Shown here: one piece after another, positions 30,201 through 39,392 of the stretch | How the letters are laid out: every line of letters starts with the position of its first letter | How positions within the stretch are numbered: the stretch's first letter is position 1 | NCBI GenBank assembly: GCA_000727475.1 | Contig: KL647314.1 | Coordinates: 1,270,812 to 1,334,811 of the forward strand | Length of the DNA stretch: 64,000 nucleotides | Direction of reading: 5' to 3' | DNA from: Sarcocystis neurona | Taxonomy: Eukaryota; Apicomplexa; Conoidasida; Eucoccidiorida; Sarcocystidae | Notes under the pieces: generated by a model | Seen by the model: only the letters and a program-made list of their open reading frames with translations | Told to the model about the DNA's origin: nothing | Databases searched by the model: none | Position numbers and translations under genes: made by a program

Positions 30201-32017
30201 CTACTTGCTGTCGTCAATACCTCCCCCTGCCCACGCATAGCTACATCAGTCGCACCGGGCAAAGAACTCCATTCCACACTAGATACTGCCGGAGATTCTA
30301 GCGAGACGCCTAAACCCTTCTCCAGATCAGGGAAAAGCCCTCCGTGTACGACTGCAGCCTGTACCTCCTCAATGTATCCTGTTGCTGTGTTCCCGAATAT
30401 TACCGCTGCTTCGTGAGCTTCTCTCTCTACAGCCTGATGAGACTCTGTAGTGGGACTTTCAGAAACTGTCGCGATTGTTGCCCGGGGTGTCGCTGCTGCT
30501 GTCATTGTTGCTGTCGCTGCTGCCAGTAGTGGTGGTGTTCCCGCTGCGAAAGGCGCTCCCACTGCGTAGGGTGCTACCGCAGCAGCTGCTGCCAATCGTG
30601 CCGCTGGGGCGGCTGCCAGTCGGGCTACTGGCGTTGCTGCTGGTGATGCTGCCGTTGCACCAGTGCTTGTTCTTTGCGCCGTCTCTGCTGAAGGTGTTGG
30701 TGCTGCAGCAGTGAAAAGCGTCCCATCATCGCAGCTGCCTAGCGACGACATCTGAATTGAACTTCTTCCTCCAAGCGCAAGGTTTTCTTTTAAAGTGTCT
30801 GCAGCTGAAGCATCTGGAAAGCCTGTTTGACCGAAGATCCGATTCCAGCTGCTTCTGCGACTCGTACCCTTACGTGTAGCTAAGCCATCAAGCTTTATCA
30901 AAGCGGCGCAGTCTGTTTTGCTGCAACTCTTGCTGAGACTGTCCACGGAGCAAAGATCTCCCCAACTGCTACGCGTAGGCATGCTCCAGTTCGTAGAACA
31001 GGTGCTGCTTCTGCAAACCCTGTGAACATGTTGAACCTGCACCTCCTGTATATTTTCGGCCTGTTGTTCGTGCCCCTGACTCAGCCGTTTCTGCAGCAGC
31101 TCCCTCCTTCGTAACATTACCTCCTCGTCCCGCCATTCGCTCTCATACTGCTGCAAGTCCTGCTGCTGCTGGGTACACCTCTCACCAAGCTGGTGCTGCC
31201 GCTGTTGCTCAGTCTGCTGCGGCCGGTGGGCTTGATGCTGCCGTTGCTCCTCGTGTTGCTTGAGATGCTGTTGCGGCTGCTGAGCGTTCACCTGCTTCAG
31301 CTCTTGATGCTGCACGTTTCCCTCCTGTTTGTGCTCTCCCTCGCTAAACGTGTGTTCATCCGTCTTCGTCGCCCGCTGCTGCTGAAGCGGCCAAACGGCA
31401 TTCGCTCTGTCCCACAACGGCTGCTGCGGCGGCTCAGTTGTTGTCTCCAGCTGCCGCACTTGGTAGTGTGCTAAACCGGATCTCTGCCTGAAGAAATCCA
31501 GCACAGCATTAGTGCAAGTCCTAACATCAACAGTTTTCTCTCCTGTAAACGAAGACGAGGCAACACCTTTCCTTCGCTCCCCGCTTCTGGTGGGCGTGAA
31601 AGTGGTGCACTCGTCGCTGCTATAACGACTTCTGTAGCGGCGACTAATAATACCCGGAGGACTTTTGTTGTTGTCCCTACTAACGAAGCTCGTTGAGCTT
31701 CGCCTGTTAGTATCGATATTGGACCCGCCACAGCTGGAACGGTCACGGCAGCCAGTGCAACAGCTGCTGCCGCTGCTGTCGTCATCCACATACCACTTGT
31801 TGTTGCTGCTGTTCCTCGTGTCAACATTGAGCAGATCACACGAGGGTGAGTGACAGACGCACAGTGACCGATACGGACTCTGCCGTATGTACTGCGGTGT
31901 ATGGAAATCAGCATTCTGTTCACTCTGGTCTCTGGTTCCCGTCCTCTCCGCGGCACACAGAGCGGCGTCTGCGGCTGCTGCCTGATGTAGCTCTTCACCA
32001 TCTCCTCGACCCCTCAT
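21266..32017 (-). CDS. PHO80-like (P-type) cyclin, giant, with split cyclin box
   Basis: P-type cyclins bind and activate a Pho85/CDK5-like kinase. One frame is open for 3583 codons from the first ATG at 32017; the same frame is open a further 28 codons upstream, so an upstream exon is possible. The N-terminal half of the cyclin box is at residues about 1340-1386 (VFHSLLEPSISLEAYNQRL, then FALIYICRLL). The C-terminal half is at about 2410-2488 (YKAHRLLLTAVTVAAKFF, YFANSYYARIGGI, EMNRLEAVFLRALDFRLCV). In yeast Pho80 these are adjacent helices; here about 1,020 mostly Q/A/S/G-rich residues separate them, in the same frame. Other non-repetitive islands: a Cys/His cluster at about 1917-1977, and a Trp-rich stretch at about 2690-2800 (NFPWWWLRSRPSDH, KWCITVNAEHLLACF). 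Ten kilobases without a stop, against constant stops in the neighbouring introns, supports coding. Short introns inside the insertion cannot be excluded. The family assignment is firm; start and 3' end are less so. Confidence 0.85.
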   Translation of the reverse strand: MRGRGDGEELHQAAAADAALCAAERTGTRDQSEQNADFHTPQYIRQSPYRSLCVCHSPSCDLLNVDTRNSSNNKWYVDDDSSGSSCCTGCRDRSSCGGSNIDTNRRSSTSFVSRDNNKSPPGIISRRYRSRYSSDECTTFTPTRSGERRKGVASSSFTGEKTVDVRTCTNAVLDFFRQRSGLAHYQVRQLETTTEPPQQPLWDRANAVWPLQQQRATKTDEHTFSEGEHKQEGNVQHQELKQVNAQQPQQHLKQHEEQRQHQAHRPQQTEQQRQHQLGERCTQQQQDLQQYESEWRDEEVMLRRRELLQKRLSQGHEQQAENIQEVQVQHVHRVCRSSTCSTNWSMPTRSSWGDLCSVDSLSKSCSKTDCAALIKLDGLATRKGTSRRSSWNRIFGQTGFPDASAADTLKENLALGGRSSIQMSSLGSCDDGTLFTAAAPTPSAETAQRTSTGATAASPAATPVARLAAAPAARLAAAAAVAPYAVGAPFAAGTPPLLAAATATMTAAATPRATIATVSESPTTESHQAVEREAHEAAVIFGNTATGYIEEVQAAVVHGGLFPDLEKGLGVSLESPAVSSVEWSSLPGATDVAMRGQGEVLTTASRESSEPSWILQEAAAPPAAAAAATEAKTALEASRGRVMGTCRETTAAREGSSIIWEGTADAHEAASTPCGLETYVAARRATDLRIDPPSSASVAFQQPEPSHEEFIRSAYRLDSIHNLGSNDVQDSNGFGGNDYGSGSTTEFSWSLPTVGRTASLLACEASAGETQGVSASEIGTETSVVFRQLQEVQQPGRHEQHYGQQRQDAQQQQDQSQQQQQWDAVEDGMRSQLESQDQQDPQQQVQQRVHHIRVLAPIRETPEVESRPSAVISTSPPATTAESTNAFSGESPTQAAHPAAADASTAHVGEARASAATEEERQQRRRQSAPRLVAYQIIYPGDQRGGQQQKQHLETQVPQREHQPQEGQMTHLEENSTTSGTEQQQEQVTKVKQQQQSEEHSSHQKKQRERRPKSGNAEQPVSAGDEAARIVDGVSAAVLLLVRLSAGSGTEEENWCCCCRREQRELSVAREKQSSSCGARVAVHATAAWKTSSAVAAMTVATNLTSEAETKGRTGEAEVSAAAAVAGRMWANDSPTAQQRGQSSGEGSARTALAEDNDNLCFFCSCFASNHSMKLYAALLRAGEKSDDVGRSGSASHSSKRSSTTGRREFKNNVANSIQRPCCCWLQLRRGRVHSGPPQTLQEPTSLDQCQQTPQQESQNLQLPEQQQSRELQQLQQHSQQLCPPQERGLLNHKEQPSQDVYGQQPCQQQQQRARHSEPQGALEQGERSVHEVEEHEGDVDPLTVFHSLLEPSISLEAYNQRLARFAHCSSSCFLFALIYICRLLVSPLAAAAASCSSSGGTDSRRGHSSFGGSNSNGSGSSTGSSSTQERVSLVEPHAAQLCEQQCHHQPVQAQHPQVVRAYGQQQQQQAVEKHSQACASNDPQRQQQTTQAVFLWQQLLQQRTSCPNTIQQQGELQQQGDEQPKMCREGSQPLLQEHRPATQQLHGGEAVAIQEDPVESRSPRQQHDVELERHCQELPEQQQSRQPQELHLQQQREHFQVKEQQQQEHYQVQRQQQRQKPYEGQQQQQHQEHYGVREQQQQEHYEVQQQWYPERYNPVARATEGSSGRRRRRRRRLRRKRASGAIAATFIRSSVSSGMSEVRDDPRLIRVGEFDPAFGGTEQLQSSNSSRQSAAETTQQRVQVLTITRGSQASLSEGAAAAGRLTSAAPAVVPAGGIPATAVSGTAAVHGVSLCARGATHGAANAAQAAAGSVGAVEGAAASSVSTAKDAADSAAATSTTAPRAAAARWRGYMTGVADTERVAPGSLRDRAVEDNAISAEHRIAEPTAATADTISKLCGTAPAGGNTARPALDVGKICCSHQMWETHCSSCVFTSSHSAGHCMHDCAGVLTAVEAGKYGCPGGRPQHACRSASDGVSSSTSGRSDSVSVKCQTKPDYTATGASSASSSNNSFSSAGGGVRCSVASVQQTGARRRRRRRNRAETQVQPTQQLLHFDKQQLVAGHSAAEHGQMQQHSFSGNLHGLALQRHRPEQHYPLPSASPQEPGRVGDAATSVQVARDGAGLPVAAGRIHSTVRQTLQQQTHGRQRKQRQQLQLQEQLQQRHHQQQQLQQHAAQPLQQHTAQPLRQHAAQPLRQHAAQQLQHQQHRDLQKEHLQQNLLDAHPQQRTELNPSRITWRQQQMQQAAATLLQIQCGQVMVAHTAEAPLSGQAVEQQQREEARMLTAHRIPREGSAAKVGLQQHQEPTHGSCADQVEALHLARGGETKREWRLNQSKEKQQWQRQQNVSREHEQEARRQQQQREQGQWVQQEHGKITGPQPESGQGRQEADELLCCFPENEVRRRRDSGKVHFRVTAYKAHRLLLTAVTVAAKFFDDTYFANSYYARIGGIAPAEMNRLEAVFLRALDFRLCVHPTDFERCKRAVLRLGSKAQEEAAAGPPVIASEFEGEPSAATCIGRVLDTPPPADATLPGKARVAAAAESSPPRAVAVAAAAASYASSSGAAAGADRPTAATVATGGTACTGVLTEHPAAHPAATAQACCLAESYSGGDYEDDAAIRAPGAVRSAAEQRWAPEALDAVSQGGSGLTAPGTVAAAEDRVGWRNAAIAATTAAAAMTLPVTQPAELRTMNEQIGVELLTKLVEAAAAESRVDAAVRNFPWWWLRSRPSDHVAAVLEAWRHRSAGRKENVFIGETTPAQTDGKWCITVNAEHLLACFSANASRAGQQNSPKTGPAAVAAGSAAASIGCGTPTWKGRGPRVVPVGLTASVSDARPVPEGDGSAQPLQLPVPQPYQGRHEQFSEQRQQQPQDQRYETVAPGSTTMEPAFANAQYVENNYSAAPLVVKRAVIHRRCSAGVYSSTPSSVHTRNDKSSNKCSSAGAPSSSDNNYSSSDCRSNGAGDTQLSVAVCNEERRLDGRACDGEWWGPHEHDAPGKGEQKKSEVLTQEASHSSIEPCVFSRGTQDAKNQQYVLQTVKEQADTTLRQKHPQGQQDAVLQQRQGRMLLQQQQQSQIDSLLPPQQPKENQQQQQDLRLDHQNEQLPHQDQQVSSAARGKEEGSKQWKGRCPPPVVVDARGASAPGSRISERKTVCVNAAARTEPVEGNRLFPACAPAGSREETSGSVVTRRSLARSKSVNRIQLPPLLAPQRICSSTASAGVCLVVTPTDSPWSAQATTCDHSDLTDCSRCSSRRRCAWNNSSRSSSTRSGSSNASTAASRCGGIPAYFKRGGMLAPAALATSAREIESGQHSFSQGLQQVFVASCPCCPDGLSPATPVPQQSADALLCTSRCAGSRCNSLCKRVDTRRGTTCSGGPSTRRCRWHQAAGDLVVGEARGQPEVFTHWDRQPTATATAATAGALPTIAPAAATTPAPAGAAAPERVASGETAAGGCTAQEGTWMSCGVSAFSSPRQTTRYYSVDDTGTDVVFSAATAPGSEMCDAASEAPAACGGDSASIAVAPHLSSAMEAAFPSAAASDNRTAAETASVRAAAAASRRVQQQPMVTRLVWRAAKPQQLQCRAVGQQLQ
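25422..25517 (-). repeat. 24-bp in-frame repeat (8 residues x4) in the cyclin gene
   Basis: Units begin at 25422, 25446, 25470 and 25494. On the coding strand they encode variants of QHAAQPLR. The array sits inside the segment separating the two halves of the cyclin box and keeps frame. Confidence 0.85.
27050..27240 (-). repeat. Imperfect Q-E-H-Y coding repeat in the cyclin gene
   Basis: The coding strand reads glutamine runs punctuated by EHYQV, EHYGV, EHYEV and EHFQV, about 13 residues apart. It lies in the insertion between the cyclin box halves. Confidence 0.7.
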
Positions 32018-35000
32018 CCTCTCGTGAATCCACAGAGATGTCTCTGGCAATGGAAGCCAACCTTCCTCACGGACGTTACTGCGGCTACCCAACACATGCA
32101 CTACCTACAAGCTACCTGCGCCTACAACCACACGGTCACACCGTGCGCCCATTCTGTTTCTGCAACAGCATTGCTTCTACAGCAGGCACTTTACCTGCGA
32201 GGAACGGGACGCGCGTAAGCCTGTATCAAAAATCAACACCTGTGCCTCCTACAGCTACCAACTACTAGGCTGCTACCACCACAAGCGCACGCGCTGTGAA
32301 GGCAGCAGAAGAATACAGGCCCACACACAGTGATAAGCAAAAATATACGTACGACCCCACGTTTGCCTAAACTTTCACACCAACGCATATCACGTGATGC
32401 TTCAAAAGACACAGGCTTACAGATAACATACTATCAGCCGTGATGCTACTAAACAAGCACCTACATAACACCGGCGCTTCTTGCAAAGCGGGAAGCCCGC
32501 TTATAATGAGCCACAAACAATCTTGTTCACATACAAGGAAACTTGAAGACAACAGTCCCAAATTCAATTTCCTGGACACACGGCTGCAAGTGCACAGTAC
32601 TCAATCCCCATTCTACACACAAACGTGCACACACCGGTACAGACGTAAGCGGGGGAAACACCTGCTCAAATAAAACTGCGTGAAGATCCGCACGGATACA
32701 TACGCATACGCATGTGTGCAGGAAATCTCCCGTGTCTCCACCACATCAACAAAAACGGCTGAATATATGCCCAGAGATCAAAAGAAAGGGTCCTTACGCC
32801 GAAGTTGCTGTAAACCGCAAGACACATTAGATCCAGCTTTCGAAAGGAAAAAAATGGCCACACACGTGTGGCAGATGCATATACATACACAGGCAGACGT
32901 TTGTCTTACAGTAAGGTGCCGTCGAAGACGGAGACGTTTTGTAAAGGTGCGTTCAGCTATTCACTCATGTCTCTTTTGTACCCTCACAAAAGGGACACGC
33001 ACACTCTCCCTCATATATCTACATACGTGTGTACGTACTTCTTTCCCATGTAGGGAACACAGACGTTCCCTCCTATATTGGTGAGTTTCCACACATAATC
33101 GCACAGGAATAAGACTGCACAGGAATACGTTAGGACACTTACGCACACACTTCGCAACGTGAATTTTCTCGTTCACCTGCTTCACATGCATAAATATATG
33201 CGAACTCTGGCAAGTACTTAAAGTTAATTACATAAAGTTTTCGGATTCCTAGGCGTATGCGGGGTTAGCCACGTGCGATGACCCTAAAAAACCCGCGTGC
33301 TACGTGTCCATTTTAATATGTAGACAAGTTCGCGTGTAGGTACGTGCACACGCGTGTACACGTGCGTATGTGTAAATGAAGTGGTCCTGCACGTAAAGTG
33401 CGCAACACAAATACAGAACAACTACCCGTGCAGAGGTGCAAAGGGATGTCGTAGACGAAATCTACAAACTACATGGTTGCGTCGGTCTATCCTCAAACAA
33501 ACAACTGGAATGCACAGTAACACCTATACAAGAATGTAGCAGTGCACAGGCATGCGGTACTAAATGCGTACCACATGATGGAATGACATACCAGCGCCTT
33601 CGGTTCTGCTTCTCACATCGCTTCCGTGGATGCAGCTCTACCATAACCGGGTGTACGTGCGGTGCGAAAGGAAATCCGCGGAGATTCACGGCTCTGACCG
33701 CACAACCTGCATATGTATGTACACGAAGAGGTAGATGGAGAGACAGCTACACGGATCCACATCGGTGTACATGACGTGTGTACGTATACACGGACACACA
33801 GGTGGACACCAGTGGTACTGTACATGCCAGTGTAGACAAGACCGTAATGGAGGAGCTTGTCAGCTCTAACGAGTGCGCACGCCGACCACCATTTACGCGG
33901 CAAACGTAGACAGACCGGTGTATGCAAGAATTCCGTGGAAGCACAGGCGTCTACATTCGTGAACCCCACATGGATGAGACCTACGTATAAGTCTTCTTCC
34001 ATGGACAACTCTACATTTATGTAAAAACCTGTATATATATACATGGAAGTACCCGTGCATCTATTTGTAGCTACAATTTTACACAAGGGTAGAGGCTAAT
34101 ATACATATATATACGTACGTATAGATATGTACACACCTACAAATTTGGGCCATAAACAGTTCTACAGAGGTACACTGGCACGCATATGTTTGCGGAAACA
34201 GATATGCATATGTATATGTTCAAGTAGACTTCATCACATGTGCAAATACCTGTATGCATCAACCCACATGCACGAATACGTACGCTTGTGTGCTTGCACT
34301 ACCTCAAGGTGACACGCATTTTATACCCCTCTGTGGGCACGCTGCGTTTGATAAAAAGCTACTGCGCATCTTCGAGCGGATGGCCTCCGTAGCTTTGTCC
34401 AGTGTTCGCATAGCAAAATGACACGATACAAAGTACCTGCGTCCACCCTTATATTTGCACGTAGTCGTGCCGCGGTCATTCGTTCTACGCGAATGCTCAT
34501 GCCATAGAGACATACTACATGGATGCGTCTAATATTCCCTTTTTACATACTTCGTACGAATGCGAGCCAGAACGCGGAACACCACCTCAACCATCTACAA
34601 CAGCCGGCAGTGCTTGGGTGCTTGCGACGGCAACGCAGATATGGCGACGCCACCGAAAAGCCAAATCCGCTAACGGTGATACGTTTCTCTCATATAGAAG
34701 CGCCGGTGACACTACTTTATCCAGCTGTCGTAGACGGTGCTCGTCCCTGCGGTGCCATCGCTTTCCAGGCGGAAGGTTCTGATTCGGTAGGAATGAATGC
34801 TACGTGTCTCAGCTCACCCCGCCGCCGCATCAACCAAAACCTGCCACCAAGAAAGCACATGAACAGACGAGAACGTCTGCGGCGTCATACCGATCTCTAC
34901 CGCGAGAAACCAAGCCACGACGTTCTGAGGCAATAAACATACGCGTGGGTATGTCGGACGCAATTGGACTTGCACTTGGGAGCAAGTGCTACCGCAAAAG

Positions 35001-36639
35001 CACTAAGTCGTTATCACACCAGGGGAACATCAAAACAGAATCCAGGCAGGCACAGAGTTTGAAAAGTTAAAGAAAGAGCACCACGAGCATACGCAGGAGC
35101 AGCAGCAGGCCGCATCGATGCCGTTGGCAAGAACTTCCGTGGAAGCTACCATCCGCGTCGCTATTCTTGCGGTACTACGGGTCCCGTGATGCAGTCGCGC
35201 AGCGGGCACCACCAAGCTGCGGCTAACAACCTAAAGGAGGCTACTCAGAGAATGTTGTCTCAGCTGCTCAAATGCGAATCATCTGATGCAAGCCTCCTGG
35301 AGCTCCCCCTTCTGCCACAGTTGCGGCTTTGCTCGTGTAAACGATGCGGCGTTCATGCCATCTAGATGAAGCCATTTCTCTACTCCAGGCACCGCTTTCT
35401 TCCTACTATCAATGCAGCTCTCCATACTTTGACACTGTTGGACTCGGCGATTCGCTACCACAACCATTGCTACGCCGTTTGTGAACACCGTGCGCAACAT
35501 GTATCATAATACGAGGCTTTGCATTTGCAGGTGCTGCTGCGGCTACGGTCCGCTCTCTTACACCACGTATGACTGACTGATCTGCGCGACTCATACCCCA
35601 GTTCCACTGCCTCAGCAAAACCACACGGTGATTCAGCCAGTGCCACTGCTGTCCTTGTAGTCGTCTTGATCGCCACCAAGGGTGCAGAAAGACGCTGCGG
35701 GCTTACGGTTTCGTAACTGTGTTGGCAGAAATCTGTACCGGAGCAAACAGGTTGCACTGCTGAAGGGATGACTCCTCAGAACCCCACACGTTCACCCAGA
35801 GATGTCTCAGGAAGGATTTGTTGTGAGAGTCGGCACCTTTTTTCCGTCGGAGCGGCTGCTGCTGCGGCATCTTTGCCCCACGCTCGCCGTCGCCTCAGGT
35901 TTGTCTGCCCGGTGATTTGCCACTCGTTTGGCTGCCTGTGTTCGGACAGCCCTTTTTCCACCGTCACTACACTTGTTACTGCTGTTTGTCACAGCTCTTG
36001 CGGTAGCTACCGGTGTGCAGTTCCTACTGCGACACACGCCAAAGAGGTGGTGAATTTCCCTTACTACGGTCGAGCATACACAGTGAAGCTTCGCCGACAG
36101 CTGACCTAAGTCGTCTGCTCAACCGGAACCTGGCACTGCGGGAAACATTTCGGTGTTTGCGTCCTCCTACACCAGCAACAACTCTCATTAAGCTACACGG
36201 AGAGATGTCGCGGCAGGTTGAGGACGACGCTGCTGGTGTTGTGGGGTCCCAGTGTTGAAAGCCACAGTGCGTAGGCCTGGCGGACGGCGTCTGCCGTGGA
36301 GGAGACGTCGAGAGAAATCCTTACGAGTCCTCACTGCTACATTGTCCTTGTCTTCAGGAGTAAAAAACTTTACTCCCGCAGCAAGTGAATAAGTGGTGAA
36401 AGACACGTAAGATATTTATTCTTTCAGCCTGCACGCATAAATCCCGTCAGTGCATAGTTGTAGCCCAGGAACACTACGCTACATCTACTGCTATCTATTT
36501 TCACTACCTGGACGCAGGCGGGTGCAGCGCTCGCTGGCACGCTAACTACTGCATCGCCGCAACCCGGCCGTGGTGATTGCCTTAGCGGGCGCTGTACGAT
36601 CCTCACTCACGACGTAGCGCCGCTACACGCTATCACGTT

Positions 36640-37000
36640 ACCGTTGCATTGCTGCTGCTGTTGCAGCACCTAGTACGGCCTACTGCATTAATCGGCACTG
36701 CTGCTCCGCCTGCAGTTAACTGTTACGTCCCACTACATTAAACTGCACCGACGCTGCTCTTGCAGCGACCGGTTACGTACTACATTAAGCTGCACCGCTG
36801 CTATTGCTGCAACGGGTGGGCAGTCGTAGTGCACTACTTTGCACCGCTGCTCTGGCAGCACGTGTTTTGTTAAGCTCTACTACATTATGTTGTACCGCTG
36901 TTGTTCAGCCAGCAGGTGCGAATTGCCACTGCAATGCTGCGGATGCAGACGCGACACGCGCTGCAATCCCGCGTGACTCCTGCATCAACCGCGGTCCGGT
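36640..37000. repeat. About 50-bp degenerate tandem repeat
   Basis: A phrase close to CTACATTAAGCTGCACCGCTGCT recurs near 36682, 36733, 36781, 36831 and 36881, about 50 bases apart, with substantial divergence. Fainter copies may continue to about 37330. It is one of few CTG-bearing spots in this segment. Confidence 0.6.
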
Positions 37001-38235
37001 AAATCTTCACATGTACAGCTGCTCTGTTGATTTTCTCACTGGTAGTCGGTAATCTCCTCAGTGCTGCTGCGGCTGCTACCGCCTCCGCTGCTACATTGCT
37101 GCTGCATCCCTTGTGAACTCCGCTACAAGTCTGCCGCAGCTACAGTACAGATTGCGGATGGCGGCGCTGCCGCAGGTACCAAAATCAGCCGAGGCGCTGC
37201 TCGCCCAGTTGCTGCTGCTCTACTGCTTATGTTCACTACTGCCTTTCTGCCGGTGCTGTTACCGTCGACACCTACTGCTGAGGTCAGCTACCACATTAGG
37301 TGCAGCGTCTAGTACTGAACTCCACTGCTGTCACGCTATTCCAGCACTTGGTGGAGTCAAATACTTCATTTCCGCTGCGCGTACTGGTGTTTCAAGCGTC
37401 TACTTGCCGCCGAAACTTGCAGTGTTCGCATTACGTTCAGAAGCTGCTGTAGCCTTTTCGACAATCATAGCTGTCAAGTTGTCAAATAGAACCACAGCTC
37501 CCGCACTACGAGCGCTACTGGGGCTCCCTTTCTCGCCATCAGTGGGGTATGTGACTCGGCGAGGTAACAAAATGATCCATCACCGATCCGCAGACTGACG
37601 TGTACGAGCAACGCACGATGTCCGTGTCTACTACTGTCAACTCAGTGGCATGACAGCCACCTCGTCAACACTGCTGGCTGTCCTGCTGACCACATACGAC
37701 TGGGAGTGCTGCTGCTGTATCTTCTTTCGGGAGTTCTACCCTACCCCAGTGCGTTACTGCAAGCAACATCGAGTATCACCGTTGAAGCCGTACCTGCGCT
37801 CCCTGAATATGAACGTTTCACGCCGTACCATCCCTGCGTATCTTCCGGTCCTGCTACCGCTACATTGACACAATCGTGTAACTCTATATGCTGGCAGCGA
37901 GGGCAGAAAAGTGTCGCGTGATGGTCGACTACGCGTAGAGGTACTGAAGGTTTTGCAAATGCGCATCTTGGACCAGGTAACAGCCTCGAGCGTGTGACGT
38001 GAAGACGCGCACATGTCCTCAGCGCCCACTTCGCTTACGACAGCCGTAAAAGATGGCATAATAGGCAGTTCCTCCAGTATGTCAGACACGTCAAAAACAG
38101 TGGGGCATCAACAGACATACACTACATTTGTTAGAAAAAGGGACCAGTAGTACGTTCCGTTGCTGCCCCTAATCGCTACAGCGAGACGCGTCCGGGGAAG
38201 GAGCCCTTCCACATTCCCCATAGTGTGCTTGTGCG

Positions 38236-38345
38236 AGGTGTTGCCATAGCGATTGAATTTACACGACCACAAGCACTCCCACTACCACTGCCACACAAGG
38301 TGTTGCCATAGCAACTGGACTTGCGAGGCCACAAACTCCCACAGT
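38236..38345. repeat. 62-bp tandem duplication
   Basis: AGGTGTTGCCATAGC starts copies at 38236 and 38298. The second copy is partial and diverged (shared CACAAGCACTCCCAC versus CACAAACTCCCAC). Confidence 0.75.
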
Positions 38346-39231
38346 CTTGTTACTGCACAAATTGACTCCAGCCACCGTTGGCTAGCGTAGAAGGCCTTAA
38401 AGGCGAGAATCGTGCACAGTTAAGCGAGTAGCTCGCCCAACCAGCGTGAACAATACAGAGGGGCGACGAAACAAATATAGACGATAGCCGTCGCATCACC
38501 TCCAAATTACACAAACAAAACGTCACCGGCTATAACGAGCGACTTTCTCCCACAAAATAGAAAGATTAAGGCAGGGGCCACAAGGTGTACACGGCTTATA
38601 ACAGTAGAGACTCGATGACAACAACACAACAGAACAATAACACAACAGCAAAAGAGCCGCAACTAGAACAACCAAACTTCTGAAGCAACTCTGCCCCAAC
38701 TGAAGCGGTGCACGTCAGACGCCGGCGGCCTCCGCGCTGCCAAACGCTTGTGGGACAGGGCGAGGACAACGGTCAACGAATTTGGGCAAGGATTCAACGG
38801 CTGCTTCGTGTCTGCTTCGATCACATCCGTGTCCTTCCTGACACTAGAAACCACCGCACAACGCTGGACCGGGCAGAGTGGAACATCAACTACCTCGCCG
38901 GAGCAGCGCCGCACCGCGCAATGCCGCACTCGCCTTCACCACTTGCCGTGTCTACTTTTCTCCTCGTGTCTATTTTGCGACGACGAAGCCACTCCAGCGT
39001 CTCAGAACTACCCTTGCTTACGATTTACAATGCCGCAAATGCCATTGGAACTCCTGTCACTGCGGCCAACAGTCGGGGTGAGCGAACGGATTACGATGAA
39101 GCGTTCGTTGCACTACCCGTTACCTTGACTGTGGTCTTCTTGGTATGATGTCTCCACGATTCACATTATGGTGCGACTGTTGCACCTGTTGTGTAAGCTA
39201 TACATATGCTAGTGCAGGCTGTGGCGTTCAA

Positions 39232-39392
39232 GAATGTTTGGTTGCTGCTCTACGATAGGCAGAATCTAGTGTCTCTGGACTGCTGCAACATCAATTAGGC
39301 GACCGGTCAGAATGGTTTGGTTGCAGCTCTTCCATAGACATGCAATATCAAGTGTCCCTGGATGACTGCAACACCAAGTATGCTACCGGTGT
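39232..39392. repeat. 78-bp tandem duplication
   Basis: Copies start at 39232 (GAATGTTTGGTTGC) and 39310 (GAATGGTTTGGTTGC). Both continue through CTAGTGTCTCTGG or CAAGTGTCCCTGG and CTGCAACA to ACCGGT. Confidence 0.8.
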
